This document shows positions 1-8,839 of a DNA stretch of 40,433 nucleotides, in pieces. Source of the stretch: CAZEDK01 sp964511025 (GTDB taxonomy: Bacteria > Patescibacteriota > Gracilibacteria > UBA1369 > GWF2-33-10); NCBI GenBank assembly GCA_964511025.1, contig CAZEDK010000008.1:1-40433 (forward strand). The letters run 5' to 3'. Within the stretch, counting starts at the first letter, position 1. Each line of letters starts with the position of its first letter. The notes beneath the pieces were generated by a model that did no database searches, was not told the DNA's origin, and worked only from the letters and a program-made list of their open reading frames with translations. The position numbers were made by a program, and so were the translations under genes.

Positions 1-82
1 CTCTTCAGTACTCAATAAACTACTATTTTGAGCCCCCCAAATGACTACACTGCCTCTTATTTTTTGAAATCCACTTCAATAT

Positions 83-310
83 ATGAGAAAAAATAAATAT
101 GAACAGAATCCACCGTCACAATGGTCATACAGGCATCAACCTTCAGCCGATACAGCTTCAGTCATCCGTCATATTAGGATAGCTGCTCCATCAAACAATC
201 ACGCAAGTGCCATCACTATAGATGAACATCAAACAGATCCAAATCCTCCAATGTCAACATTTGCAACTGCGCTTCAAGACATACGAGACAAAATCCGAAT
301 TAAAACATAG
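83..310 (+). CDS. small hypothetical protein, disordered composition
   Basis: A 75-residue reading frame that I do not recognise. It is rich in Pro, Gln, Ser, Asn and His, has no membrane segment and no signal peptide, and looks mostly disordered; only the last 20 residues could form an amphipathic helix. It runs toward gltX and the two 3' ends overlap by 11 bases. There is no clear Shine-Dalgarno sequence, which is common in this window. The composition resembles the other small orphan proteins at 22189 and 22503. It could be a chance frame; nothing but length and composition supports it. Confidence 0.3.
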   Translation: MRKNKYEQNPPSQWSYRHQPSADTASVIRHIRIAAPSNNHASAITIDEHQTDPNPPMSTFATALQDIRDKIRIKT

Positions 311-1859
311 AAACCGCTCCTTTTAATCTCTTCATGGTCATAGCCTTACCCATTACTTTCATCAGTTCAAAAACGCCAGGTGAAAACTCTTCATTTGTAA
401 GTGCAACTCTTATTGGCCAAAGCAGTTGTCCATTTTTTAATTGAAGTTTTTCTATTAGTTCTACTAAAATATCTTTTGTCTTTTGTTCATCTTTGAAATC
501 AGTTTCAGATAAATTTTCCAATACTTCTATAGAACTTGACAGCGCAATTTTAACAATATCTTCATCTATTTTCATTTTTTCATTTATAAATAAATTTTTG
601 TTATAATCAAATTCAGAAAGGAAATAGAATTTTAACATCGAAGGAGCGTCAGTTAATTTTTTAAACTTTTGATAAACAGATTTGATAGCTTCTCGTATAT
701 ATTCATCATCTTGATTGCCAGAAAACCATTCTTCTTTATCAAGATATTTGAGAACCTCAACGCAAAGAAAATCAAAATTCATCATCCTTATATATTTACC
801 ATTCATCCAGTCCAATTTATCATGATCGAATACGGCGCCAGCTTTTTGAACTTTGTTAAGATCAAAATTCTTAATCAGAGCTTCCATATTAAACATTTCC
901 TCTTCTGTACCTGGATTCCAACCAAGCAGTGCAACAAAATTATTAAGAGCTTCAACCAAATATCCTTTTTGCAAATAATCTTCTACCGCAACATCACCTT
1001 GACGTTTGGATAATTTACTTTTATCCGGATTGAGAAGCAGCGGTAAATGAGCAAAAATAGGCGCTTTCCATCCAAAAGCTTCATAAAGAGCTATATGTTT
1101 TGGAGTAGACGACAACCATTCTTCACCTCTTATCACATGAGTTATTTCCATAAGATGATCATCTACAACGTTTGCAAGATGATAGGTTGGAAATCCATCA
1201 GATTTGAGTAAAACCTGATCATCTACAATATACCCCTTGAATTCAACTTTACCTCTTATCGTATCTTCAAAAGCTATTGTTTTTTCATGAGAAATTTTCA
1301 AACGAAGCACATAAGACAATTTTTGTTCCAAATTTTTTTCCATTTCTTCATCAGATAAATACGCACATTTACGATCGTACATTGGATTGAGTTTACGTGT
1401 TTTTTGATCCTCTCTCATCTGATCTAGTCTTTCTTTTGTACAAAAACATCTATACGCATGCCCAGAATGCAACAGTTTCTCAGCATATTTCCGATAAATC
1501 TCCGTCCTCTTAGACTGTATATACGGCCCAAGATCTCCTTTTTCAAAAATAGAGCTGAGATTTTTTTGATCCAAATCCCCCTCACTCAGTTCTCGATTCC
1601 CCGCCAGAAAGACCATGTCGGGCTGGTCAGTTCTCGATTCTAAATAAGGTCCTTCATCATACTCGATTCCCATTATGGATAAAGTTCTGATCAAACTTTC
1701 CATAGCTCCAGTAACAAATCTCTCTTGATCGGTATCCTCTATTCTCAAAATAAATTTCCCATTATTTTGTCTTGCAAAAAGATAGGCATATAGAGCAGTT
1801 CTAAGCCCTCCAACATGGAGATAGCCAGTAGGCGATGGTGCAAAACGTGTTTTAATCAT
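300..1859 (-). CDS. gltX: glutamyl-tRNA synthetase (class I)
   Basis: Charges tRNA-Glu with glutamate in the cytoplasm. The Rossmann catalytic core opens at the N-terminus with the HIGH-type motif in PTGYLHVGG (residues 10-18). The second ATP-binding motif is KLSKR at 282-286. The C-terminal third is the helical anticodon-binding region. The protein has 519 residues against roughly 465-490 for the family; the excess is an insertion of about 33 residues near 74-110, between the conserved DEGP and GPYxQS(E/K)R segments, where relatives have only about six residues. The insert carries a 14-base direct repeat and looks like a DNA-level insertion kept in frame. The only tRNA in the window, tRNA-Glu(UUC) at 7288, is its substrate. 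The start is the first Met, directly before the conserved KTRFAPSPTG. It lies 31 bases downstream of an ATPase gene on the same strand. Confidence 0.95.
   Translation of the reverse strand: MIKTRFAPSPTGYLHVGGLRTALYAYLFARQNNGKFILRIEDTDQERFVTGAMESLIRTLSIMGIEYDEGPYLESRTDQPDMVFLAGNRELSEGDLDQKNLSSIFEKGDLGPYIQSKRTEIYRKYAEKLLHSGHAYRCFCTKERLDQMREDQKTRKLNPMYDRKCAYLSDEEMEKNLEQKLSYVLRLKISHEKTIAFEDTIRGKVEFKGYIVDDQVLLKSDGFPTYHLANVVDDHLMEITHVIRGEEWLSSTPKHIALYEAFGWKAPIFAHLPLLLNPDKSKLSKRQGDVAVEDYLQKGYLVEALNNFVALLGWNPGTEEEMFNMEALIKNFDLNKVQKAGAVFDHDKLDWMNGKYIRMMNFDFLCVEVLKYLDKEEWFSGNQDDEYIREAIKSVYQKFKKLTDAPSMLKFYFLSEFDYNKNLFINEKMKIDEDIVKIALSSSIEVLENLSETDFKDEQKTKDILVELIEKLQLKNGQLLWPIRVALTNEEFSPGVFELMKVMGKAMTMKRLKGAVSMF
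1586..1640. repeat. 14-bp direct repeat inside the gltX insertion
   Basis: TCAGTTCTCGATTC occurs at 1586-1599 and again at 1627-1640, 41 bases apart, inside the extra segment of gltX. Because 41 is not a multiple of three, the two copies are translated in different frames (ESRTD and NREL on the minus strand). A repeat read in two frames is better explained by a DNA insertion or duplication than by gradual growth of a protein loop. Confidence 0.8.
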
Positions 1860-1890
1860 ATTATTTATTGTAAATTAAATTTATTAAAAT

Positions 1891-3036
1891 CTAAAAAATT
1901 TCATTTAACATTTTTGCAGGTAAAACAATTGTATTTTGTTTAATCTGATATTTCTCATCTCCTGGGTATATAATGAATGATTTTTCGCAATCAATATCGT
2001 CGCAGGAAATAAAAAATCCCTTTGAGGGCTTTGGACTTAATGAATATTTTATTTCTATTCCAATCTTTTTATTTTTATCTGTTATTAACATCAAATCAAG
2101 TTCAGCTCCAGCACTTGTTCTGTAAAAATAATATTTCCAAAAGTTTGGTGTAATATTGATAATTTGTTCTATTACAAAAGTCTCCCACGAACGACCCACA
2201 ACAGGATGTCCTTGCAATACGTCAAAGGTTTTTGTATTCAACAGTACATGCAAAAGTCCAGTATCTCGAATGTATATTTTAGGTGATTTTGTTAAACGTT
2301 TTTTCAAATTATTAAAATACGGACTCAAACTACGCGCAACAAAAGTTTGTTCCAAAATATCAAGGTAATTTTTTACCGTATGAGTACTAACACCAAGACC
2401 ATCAGCTATATTAGCGCCATTCCATAACTGCCCCTGAGAATGAGCTACCATTGTCCAAAATTTTCTAAGAGTTATTGCAGACACATTTATGCCAAACGAA
2501 GGGATATCTCTTTCGAGATAGGTTTTTATAAATTCTTCCCGCCATTCTATACTTAACTCTTCCTCGGACAAATAACTTTTTGGAAAGCTTCCCTGCATCC
2601 AAAGTTTTTGAATATTTGAATATCCAACTTCTTCTAATGAAAAACCTGTAAGTTCATGATATTTAATTCTTCCGGCAAGTGTTTCAGATGATTTTTTTAC
2701 AAGCTGAAGCGAAGACGACCCAAGCAACAAGAATCTCCCGTTTTTATTCTTTTGATCCACCAAAGATCGCAGAACCATAAATAATTCTGGCATTCTCTGT
2801 ATCTCATCTATAATTATCAGCTGATCTTCGTACTGTTTAAAATAAAGTTCAGCATCCAAAAGCTTATTCAAATCTGAAGGTAATTCCAAATCCAAATAAA
2901 TACTCTTTTGGGTTTTAGCAATCTCTTTAGCTAGTGTGGTTTTCCCTACTTGTCTTGGTCCCAAAATAGCAACAACTGGGAAATTTTTGAGAGATCTTTC
3001 TATATCATTTTTTATTTTTCTCTGAATCACAACCAT
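1891..3036 (-). CDS. AAA-family ATPase with DUF4143 domain
   Basis: A 381-residue protein of the AAA_14/DUF4143 type. Walker A is GPRQVGKTT near residues 26-34 and Walker B is LIIIDEIQ near 73-80. A sensor-like GSSS follows, then a winged-helix segment (GVSTHTVKNYLDILEQ) and the C-terminal DUF4143 half with the nuclease-like pattern AGAELDLML...IGIEIKY. The ATP-binding motifs are complete. The family's function is poorly known; many members sit in mobile or accessory regions and are suspected of nucleic-acid or defence-related roles. There is no membrane segment. It is transcribed toward gltX and is divergent from the receiver-domain gene. A second family member lies at 33561-34817. Confidence 0.85.
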   Translation of the reverse strand: MVVIQRKIKNDIERSLKNFPVVAILGPRQVGKTTLAKEIAKTQKSIYLDLELPSDLNKLLDAELYFKQYEDQLIIIDEIQRMPELFMVLRSLVDQKNKNGRFLLLGSSSLQLVKKSSETLAGRIKYHELTGFSLEEVGYSNIQKLWMQGSFPKSYLSEEELSIEWREEFIKTYLERDIPSFGINVSAITLRKFWTMVAHSQGQLWNGANIADGLGVSTHTVKNYLDILEQTFVARSLSPYFNNLKKRLTKSPKIYIRDTGLLHVLLNTKTFDVLQGHPVVGRSWETFVIEQIINITPNFWKYYFYRTSAGAELDLMLITDKNKKIGIEIKYSLSPKPSKGFFISCDDIDCEKSFIIYPGDEKYQIKQNTIVLPAKMLNEIF

Positions 3037-3170
3037 GTATTTATGAAGCTACACTTCTAATATACATGGTTGGTCTCTTTTTTTGAATTATATTGAAGAG
3101 ATAATTTGACATTCTGCTTGACAGAGAGAGAGAGATGTTACCATACAGCATCTGCTACCCACTTAAATTT

Positions 3171-3584
3171 ATGAATTCTCAAGAACCGAAAATTATAATT
3201 ATTGATGACGATCAGGGCATATTAGCATTACTAAAATTAAATCTCGAAGATGTAAATATAACCGAAGGCATCTTGTTGTTTAATGCAACTAATGTAGAAG
3301 AGGTCTTGACGCTTGTACGTTCACATTGTCAGTCTTTATTAGTAGTAATCACTGATGGTAATTTACATGGACAGGAAAGTGGTGACGACGGAATTAAAAT
3401 TGCCAGTCTAGCTAAAGTGCTAAATATACCAAATGTCTACATTTTGACAGCAAACACAGAATCAGTGAGAGCTAGATGTGCAGAATTAGGTGTTATATGT
3501 TTAGATAAAACAACAGATTTGGGTCAAGTGGCTGAGTTAATTCGTTCAAAAATTTCAGCTCCTGTCAAAAAAACTCGCGAGTAA
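3171..3584 (+). CDS. single-domain response regulator (receiver domain)
   Basis: A CheY-like receiver domain with no output domain, 137 residues from the chosen start. The acidic pocket is DD at 12-13, the likely phosphoacceptor is Asp62 in VVITDGN, the conserved Thr is in ILTA (about 93), and the conserved Lys is 113 in LDKTT, so it should be phosphorylatable. No histidine kinase is encoded in the window, so its partner is elsewhere. An upstream ATG at 3135 would add 12 residues outside the fold. I prefer 3171 because a possible promoter (TTGACA at 3118-3123, TG and TACCAT at 3136-3144) would start transcription between the two ATGs; this is weak evidence. A terminator hairpin follows the stop. 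Confidence 0.8.
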   Translation: MNSQEPKIIIIDDDQGILALLKLNLEDVNITEGILLFNATNVEEVLTLVRSHCQSLLVVITDGNLHGQESGDDGIKIASLAKVLNIPNVYILTANTESVRARCAELGVICLDKTTDLGQVAELIRSKISAPVKKTRE

Positions 3585-3594
3585 TTTGGAGTGA

Positions 3595-3626
3595 TAGTGA
3601 ATTTACTCGCTTCACTAGTTTTTTTT
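3595..3626 (+). terminator. rho-independent terminator after the receiver gene
   Basis: Inverted repeat TAGTGAA (3595-3601) and TTCACTA (3611-3617) with a 9-base loop, followed within two bases by a run of eight T (3619-3626). It separates the receiver gene from ftsK. Its T-run abuts the -35 element of the likely ftsK promoter. Confidence 0.75.
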
Positions 3627-3653
3627 GCCAAATCAATAAAAGCAATGTAGAAT
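3625..3653 (+). promoter_or_regulatory. sigma70-type promoter of ftsK
   Basis: TTGCCA (3625-3630), a 17-base spacer and TAGAAT (3648-3653): five of six matches in both hexamers at ideal spacing. Transcription would start near 3660, leaving a leader of about 40 bases before the ftsK ATG. Confidence 0.65.
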
Positions 3654-3698
3654 AGCCAATAGAAATTTCATGCTCTTCATTAAATTTTAAAAAAAGAA

Positions 3699-5960
3699 AT
3701 GACAAAAAGAAGAAATCGTTCACAGATTATTGACATAAACAATAGAAAAACCAGATTAACTGGAAGATCTGGAAACAATAGAAATAATTTCAAACTAGAA
3801 ATCAAATCACATATAGCAAGGGAAATCTGGGCGGTTATATATTTTGCTTTAGCTGTACTTACGATTCTTAGCCTCAATGGTAAACTTGGGATTTTTGGAA
3901 CAATATGGAACGGTTTTCTTAATCCTATATTTGGTTGGGGAATATATGCAGTGCCGGTAGTCTTAATTGGCGTAAGTACATCATTAATATTTAGCAAAAA
4001 CCTATATTTCGGTTTTACAAAAATTATTGGACTCATACTTATGTGCATTGCCGTACTTGGCACACTGCATCTTGGCATTTCCAATGAAGACATGTTTGAA
4101 CTTGCAAAAACAGGTAGCCACGGAGGATATATAGGTTTTGTAAGTGCGTTTTTGATTAAATCAGTACTTGGTCAAACAGGGACACAAGTAGTATTTATTG
4201 CTATGTTTCTTATATCTTTAATGATCACTTTTGAAATATCGATTGCCGCAGTATTAAGATTTCTCAAGCCGGAATTACCTATCAAAATTGAGCGAGAAAG
4301 CCAAATTAGAACATCTCAGAATCCAACCAAGAAAGCGCGAATCAATCAAAATGGCGAAGTTGAGGAAATAAAAAACGATAATTTCGAAATAGATTTTGAA
4401 AAAATAAACATCATTGCGCCTGAAAAATCCAAATTTGGACTTAATTCCTTGGAAAGAGAGAGACAAAAAACAAATATAGAAATAGAAAACATAACAAAAG
4501 AAGAACCAATAGAAATTTTAAAAGATATACATTTCAAAGATTATACCGATTGGGAATATCCAACTCTTGATTTGTTGGAAGACAAAATAGGGACGGTGGA
4601 TCTTGATGATAAATTTTTGAAAGAAAAGGCAGAATTAATTAAAAGGAAATTAGCTCAATTTGGAATTGAAGTAACAATGGAAGACATATACGTGGGTCCC
4701 ACAGTAGTCCAGTATACTCTTAAACCGGCAGAAGATGTCAAGTTGTCAAAAATTACAAATTTGAAAGCTGATTTAGCTTTGACTTTGTCGGCTCATTCCA
4801 TACGTATCGAAGCTCCAATTCCAGGTAAAAATTTGGTTGGAATTGAAATCCCAAATCAAACAAGAGCTACTGTATATATGCGAGAATTACTAGAAACCGA
4901 AGAATACAAAAATGAAAAATCCAAACTCAAAATTGCCCTTGGCAGAACAGTCAATGGCAAACCAATGATCGCAGACATCGCATCTATGCCACATTTACTA
5001 ATTGCAGGCGCTACAGGTTCCGGAAAATCTGTAGGAGTAAACAGTTTTCTAATCTCTCTACTTTACAATAACTCCCCAAGCGAGTTGAAATTTATCATGA
5101 TTGACCCAAAAAGAGTAGAATTAAAAAAATACAACAACATCCCTCATTTACTCACTCCAGTAATTACTGAACCAGACAAAGCAGCAACTGCGCTTAGATG
5201 GTGTGTAGCAGAAATGAATAGGCGTTACAAAATTCTTTCTGAATTGGGACACAGAAACATTACTGAATACAATTCCGACAAAAACATCACAGACAAAATG
5301 CCTTTCATCGTCATAATCATTGATGAACTTGCAGATCTGATGATGACAGCAGGCAAAGAAGTTGAATCATCAATTTGTCGAATAGCACAAATGGCAAGAG
5401 CGGTAGGAATGCACCTTGTCGTAGCAACACAAAGACCATCTGTCGATGTAATAACAGGGTTAATCAAAGCAAATATACCTGCAAGAATAGCTTTTGCAGT
5501 CGCCTCAGGTATTGATTCCAAAACGATGATCAATAGAATTGGAGCTGAAGATTTGCTCGGCAATGGAGATATGCTCTATTTATCAGGAGCACTTGGTAGA
5601 ATTATCAGAATTCAAGGTATTTTTGTCTCCACAAAAGAAGTTGAAAAAGTTACGAACAGAATCAAAACAACAGCGAGTCCGGAATATTTGGATGACATCA
5701 TTTCTCACAAAACAACCGAGATGCATATTACAGGCCTTCCTGATAGTCAGTTTGGAAATTTTGCTGACGATGAAGATGGTGATGATATGATGGAAGAAGC
5801 TGTTGAAATTATTCAACAAACAGGTAAAGCGTCAGCATCTCTACTTCAAAGAAGACTATCTGTAGGGTACGCAAGAGCCGCAAGAATTCTTGATATTATG
5901 GAAGAAAAAGGACTTATTGGCCCTTCAAATGGCGCAAAAGCTAGAGAAATTTATATGTAG
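3699..5960 (+). CDS. ftsK: DNA translocase FtsK/SpoIIIE
   Basis: Pumps chromosomal DNA through the closing septum during division. The N-terminal ~175 residues hold about four membrane segments. A charged linker (about 190-290) follows, much shorter than in E. coli FtsK. Then come the alpha and beta motor domains: Walker A GATGSGKS near 444-451, the LKFIMIDPKRVEL segment, and Walker B IVIIIDELADLM near 535-546, followed by the conserved MARAVGMHLVVATQRPSVDVITG. The C-terminal ~65 residues are the winged-helix gamma domain that reads polar DNA motifs (KASASLLQRRLSVGYARAARILDIMEEKGLIG, given here as a landmark only in part: RLSVGYARAARI). The length of 753 residues is normal for SpoIIIE-sized members. 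It has its own promoter just upstream. Confidence 0.96.
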   Translation: MTKRRNRSQIIDINNRKTRLTGRSGNNRNNFKLEIKSHIAREIWAVIYFALAVLTILSLNGKLGIFGTIWNGFLNPIFGWGIYAVPVVLIGVSTSLIFSKNLYFGFTKIIGLILMCIAVLGTLHLGISNEDMFELAKTGSHGGYIGFVSAFLIKSVLGQTGTQVVFIAMFLISLMITFEISIAAVLRFLKPELPIKIERESQIRTSQNPTKKARINQNGEVEEIKNDNFEIDFEKINIIAPEKSKFGLNSLERERQKTNIEIENITKEEPIEILKDIHFKDYTDWEYPTLDLLEDKIGTVDLDDKFLKEKAELIKRKLAQFGIEVTMEDIYVGPTVVQYTLKPAEDVKLSKITNLKADLALTLSAHSIRIEAPIPGKNLVGIEIPNQTRATVYMRELLETEEYKNEKSKLKIALGRTVNGKPMIADIASMPHLLIAGATGSGKSVGVNSFLISLLYNNSPSELKFIMIDPKRVELKKYNNIPHLLTPVITEPDKAATALRWCVAEMNRRYKILSELGHRNITEYNSDKNITDKMPFIVIIIDELADLMMTAGKEVESSICRIAQMARAVGMHLVVATQRPSVDVITGLIKANIPARIAFAVASGIDSKTMINRIGAEDLLGNGDMLYLSGALGRIIRIQGIFVSTKEVEKVTNRIKTTASPEYLDDIISHKTTEMHITGLPDSQFGNFADDEDGDDMMEEAVEIIQQTGKASASLLQRRLSVGYARAARILDIMEEKGLIGPSNGAKAREIYM

Positions 5961-6060
5961 ATCAAAAATTTGCAAAATTTAAATACTAGTAGTAGGATCG
6001 ATCAAAAGAAGATCTTTTTTTATAAAAGTCATTCTGAATTTTAATCTTAACTCTGCATAT

Positions 6061-7281
6061 ATGATAATAGGCTGTATTAAAGAAGTGAAAGATAATGAAA
6101 ATCGCGTTGGATTAACTCCATCTGGGACTGAAGAATTAATCAATGCTGGACATACTGTAATGATACAAGAATGTGCTGGAGTTGGAGCTGGATTCCATGA
6201 CTTCGAATACAAGGATGCAGGAGCTATAATAGAAAAGGATGCAGGCCATATTGCTACCAACTGCGACATATTGGTAAAAGTAAAAGAACCAATAGAATCT
6301 GAATATCATCTACTTGAAAAAATGGCTGGAAAAACTATCTATACTTATTTTCATCTATCAGGTGTTAATCCCGAATTAACAGATAAATTACTGGAGTATA
6401 ATGTAACAGCAATCGCTTATGAAACAGTTGAAGATAAAAATAGCAAATTGCCTCTTCTCAAACCGATGAGTGAAATAGCTGGCATTGCCGCGATACAATA
6501 TGCCGCTGAACTTTCACAAATCAAACACGGAGGCAGAGGCAGAACATTGGGTGAAGTAGAGGGAGCTACAAAAACAAAAGTTATGATAGTTGGAGGCGGG
6601 GTAGTAGGAGAACTCGCTGCAAGAACAGCTGGAGGCATGGGATCTCAAGTAAAAATATTTGATATTAATCCAAAGAGAGCAGAGCAGTTGCAAAAGAACT
6701 TGGCAGAATATTTAGGTCCAAATTTGATCAAAAATGTAGAAGTGCTTATACCTAATGCTCAAAATTTTGATGTATCAGTTGAAGAAACAGATGTATTGAT
6801 TGGAGCAGTGCTTGTACCAGGAACCCGAGCGCCAGAAGTTATCAATGAAAAACAAGTAAGAAGCATGAAAAATGGAGCTGTTATTATAGATATAGCTATA
6901 GATCAAGGTGGTTGCATATGGGGAGCAAAGGCAACTAAACATAGTGATCCATATTATGTAAACGAAGGGAAAATATATTCTTGCGTAGCTAATATCCCTG
7001 GACAATTTGCAAGACAATCAACGCAAGCGCTTACCACAGCGACATTTCCATATCTTTTAAATATGGCCAATGAAGGCGTTATTGAAGCTTGTTTAAAAGA
7101 TCATGGCTTAATGAAAGGTATAAATACATACAAAGGCTATATTACTTATAAATCAGTAGCTAACGACTTGGATATGCAAGACAAACATTGTGATCTTGAA
7201 TCTTTATTAATAAGAGAAAGAAAAGGCATAAAGACTGAAAAAGCTCTTCCACAAATGATGTGTAACATGCGCAATGTCTAA
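6061..7281 (+). CDS. ald: alanine dehydrogenase (NAD-dependent)
   Basis: Reversibly deaminates L-alanine to pyruvate and ammonia with NAD. Substrate-site residues seen by family comparison are Arg15 (NENRVGLTP), Lys75 (VKVKEP) and His98 (YTYFHLSG). The Rossmann motif is VGGGVVGELAA near 176-186. The C-terminal signature ANIPGQFARQSTQALTTATFPY matches the family's VANIPGAVPRTST block, shortened here: key residues are the NIPG turn and the following Arg and Thr. The protein has 406 residues against about 370, the excess being mainly a Lys-rich tail. In a small fermentative genome it could balance NADH or supply alanine for the wall, which is inference. Its stop is six bases from the 3' end of the convergent tRNA-Glu. 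Confidence 0.93.
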   Translation: MIIGCIKEVKDNENRVGLTPSGTEELINAGHTVMIQECAGVGAGFHDFEYKDAGAIIEKDAGHIATNCDILVKVKEPIESEYHLLEKMAGKTIYTYFHLSGVNPELTDKLLEYNVTAIAYETVEDKNSKLPLLKPMSEIAGIAAIQYAAELSQIKHGGRGRTLGEVEGATKTKVMIVGGGVVGELAARTAGGMGSQVKIFDINPKRAEQLQKNLAEYLGPNLIKNVEVLIPNAQNFDVSVEETDVLIGAVLVPGTRAPEVINEKQVRSMKNGAVIIDIAIDQGGCIWGAKATKHSDPYYVNEGKIYSCVANIPGQFARQSTQALTTATFPYLLNMANEGVIEACLKDHGLMKGINTYKGYITYKSVANDLDMQDKHCDLESLLIRERKGIKTEKALPQMMCNMRNV

Positions 7282-7287
7282 CCAGAA

Positions 7288-7362
7288 TGGTGACCCGTAG
7301 GGGAATCGAACCCCTGTTACCAGGATGAAAACCTGGCGTCCTAACCGCTAGACGAACAGGCC
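7288..7362 (-). tRNA. tRNA-Glu (anticodon UUC), CCA encoded
   Basis: The minus strand reads a complete cloverleaf. The acceptor stem GGCCTGT/ACGGGTC has two G-U pairs. The anticodon stem is CCAGG/CCTGG with loop TTTTCAT, giving UUC. The T arm is CAGGGGTTCGATTCCCCTA, and the 3' CCA is encoded. It lies 64 bases downstream of the FtsL/DivIC-like gene and has its own strong promoter. Confidence 0.97.
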
Positions 7363-7375
7363 ATACGCAAAGATT

Positions 7376-7403
7376 AGTATATGGATTTATTTTGTGCTGT
7401 CAA
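7376..7403 (-). promoter_or_regulatory. sigma70 promoter of tRNA-Glu
   Basis: On the minus strand: TTGACA (7398-7403), a 16-base spacer and TATACT (7376-7381). Transcription would begin about seven bases before the mature tRNA 5' end. Confidence 0.75.
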
Positions 7404-7426
7404 CACAAAGCAAGCCATTATAAAAA

Positions 7427-7816
7427 TCAAAGTCCTTCGGTTACTTCTTTCCTAAATATTGGCAAAACCGCTATATCAAGATCAGTCCTTGTAAACGCAA
7501 TATTATCTTTTGTTGCAGCATACATCTTGAGATCTGCAGTCTCTCCTTCCAAATGAAGCATTGATTGAGCCATCAACTCTTTGTGAGTAAGTTTATAATT
7601 TTTAGAAAGTAAAGAGTCATTTTCACTCCTCAGCTGTGACAGATAATAACCAAGAACTGCATTCTGTGTTTGAAGCCTGAGATAACTGAGACTAAAAAAG
7701 AGACTCATTACAGCAACAATTACTATAACTATTCTATAGCCATTTTTTATACGCTCTGATAAACGTTTTTTACGATATATAAATTTTTCTTTATGCTTCC
7801 TTGAATAATAATCCAT
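7427..7816 (-). CDS. FtsL/DivIC-like single-pass membrane protein
   Basis: A 129-residue bitopic protein: a Lys/Arg-rich cytoplasmic tail (residues 5-27), one membrane helix (IVIVIVAVMSLFFSLSYL, about 30-47) and an extracytoplasmic coiled coil (LQTQNAVLGYYLSQLRSENDSLL...). This is the layout of the septum proteins FtsL, FtsB and DivIC, which bridge wall synthases and the divisome; the sequence alone does not say which one. I start at the Met of MDYYSRKHK; an upstream Met would add 19 hydrophobic residues that fit poorly. It is last in the rpmH-to-rlpA series and is followed by tRNA-Glu. Confidence 0.6.
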   Translation of the reverse strand: MDYYSRKHKEKFIYRKKRLSERIKNGYRIVIVIVAVMSLFFSLSYLRLQTQNAVLGYYLSQLRSENDSLLSKNYKLTHKELMAQSMLHLEGETADLKMYAATKDNIAFTRTDLDIAVLPIFRKEVTEGL

Positions 7817-7900
7817 ATAAAAAATTACAACTCTCAACGAACTTAATAATAGCGAATTACATAGACTTAACACAAGTTTTTCTTCAGAAGAATAAGTCTA

Positions 7901-8839
7901 TTATTCAACAATATAATAATATACGTCAATGATTCCCCTACTCAATGGACTGAGTAATTCAAACGCAACCCTTGAGAGATCTAATTCATATTTATCTGAA
8001 TACGGACCTCTATCATTAACAACAACTTCAACCGTTTGTCCGTTTTCCAAATTCACAACCTTAATCTTGGTACCAAAATCCAAAAATCTATGTGCAGCTG
8101 TAAATTTATTTGGATCATACGCCTCTCCTGAAGACGTATTGTTACCTTCCAAAACATCTCCATAATAAGTTGCGATTCCTCTATAAACTATTTTATTTCG
8201 ATTATCTCTCAACAAAAATTTATACAACAGTTCCAATAATTCTCCTCTGGCTAAAAATTTTGATGGCTCAATATTATTTGCCAAATTTGGCCAAACAATG
8301 TCATTTTCAATAGCATATGCAGCTTCATAACTATACCAAGCATCTTTTGGAACATCATTTGCAGGATCTTTCTCCAAAGCCACAAAATCACGTAGATTAT
8401 TCGCATAAAAAATCATCTTCAACGATTCAGCCAAATTAACTTCATTTTCAGGATAAAATTTATTATCTGAATAACCTTCTACTATGCCAAGATCAGTCGC
8501 CTTCAATACAAATGGCGCATACCAAGCCTCCAAATCTATATCTACATACTGCGAATCTGAACTTGCAGGTAAATTTTGGCTTATTTCGACGCCGGAAGCT
8601 GATAAAATGATTTTCAAAGCTTCAGCGCGATTTACATTTTCTTTACTACCAAAATGCCCATCTTCATAACCACTGACAACTGAGGCGTTTGTAAAATAAC
8701 TTATAGCCGGATAAAATTCATTAAACTGATCGACGTCTGTATATGTCAATTCTGTATATCCTTCATAAAAAGCAAAGGTCAGCGGAACAGCAAAAAAGAT
8801 AAATACGGATTTGAATATGACTGCCAACTTGAAATTCAT
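7901..8839 (-). CDS. SLH-domain protein with C-terminal RlpA-like double-psi barrel
   Basis: A secreted, envelope-associated protein of 312 residues. The N-terminus is a signal peptide (AVIFKSVFIFFAVPLTFA, about 5-22). About three SLH-type modules follow, with landmarks SGYEDGHFGSKENVNRAEALK (partly: GYEDGHF...NRAEALK) and EGYSDNKFYPENEVN; these bind secondary wall polymers. The last ~90 residues are a RlpA-like double-psi barrel: GIATYYGDVLEGN, TSSGEAYD, TAAH, LDFGTKIKV and VNDRGPY...ELDLSRVAFE. RlpA domains can cleave glycan strands lacking stem peptides; the usual Asp and His of the family appear present in VNDRGPY and TAAH. Its start codon overlaps the jag stop (TAATG). SLH-RlpA fusion in the rpmH-yidC cluster is unusual. 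Confidence 0.85.
   Translation of the reverse strand: MNFKLAVIFKSVFIFFAVPLTFAFYEGYTELTYTDVDQFNEFYPAISYFTNASVVSGYEDGHFGSKENVNRAEALKIILSASGVEISQNLPASSDSQYVDIDLEAWYAPFVLKATDLGIVEGYSDNKFYPENEVNLAESLKMIFYANNLRDFVALEKDPANDVPKDAWYSYEAAYAIENDIVWPNLANNIEPSKFLARGELLELLYKFLLRDNRNKIVYRGIATYYGDVLEGNNTSSGEAYDPNKFTAAHRFLDFGTKIKVVNLENGQTVEVVVNDRGPYSDKYELDLSRVAFELLSPLSRGIIDVYYYIVE

Noticed and set aside
5961..6060. AAAAGAAGATCTTTTTTT after ftsK as a terminator.
   Set aside because: The possible stem is only AT pairs plus a short AGATCT core, too weak to call.
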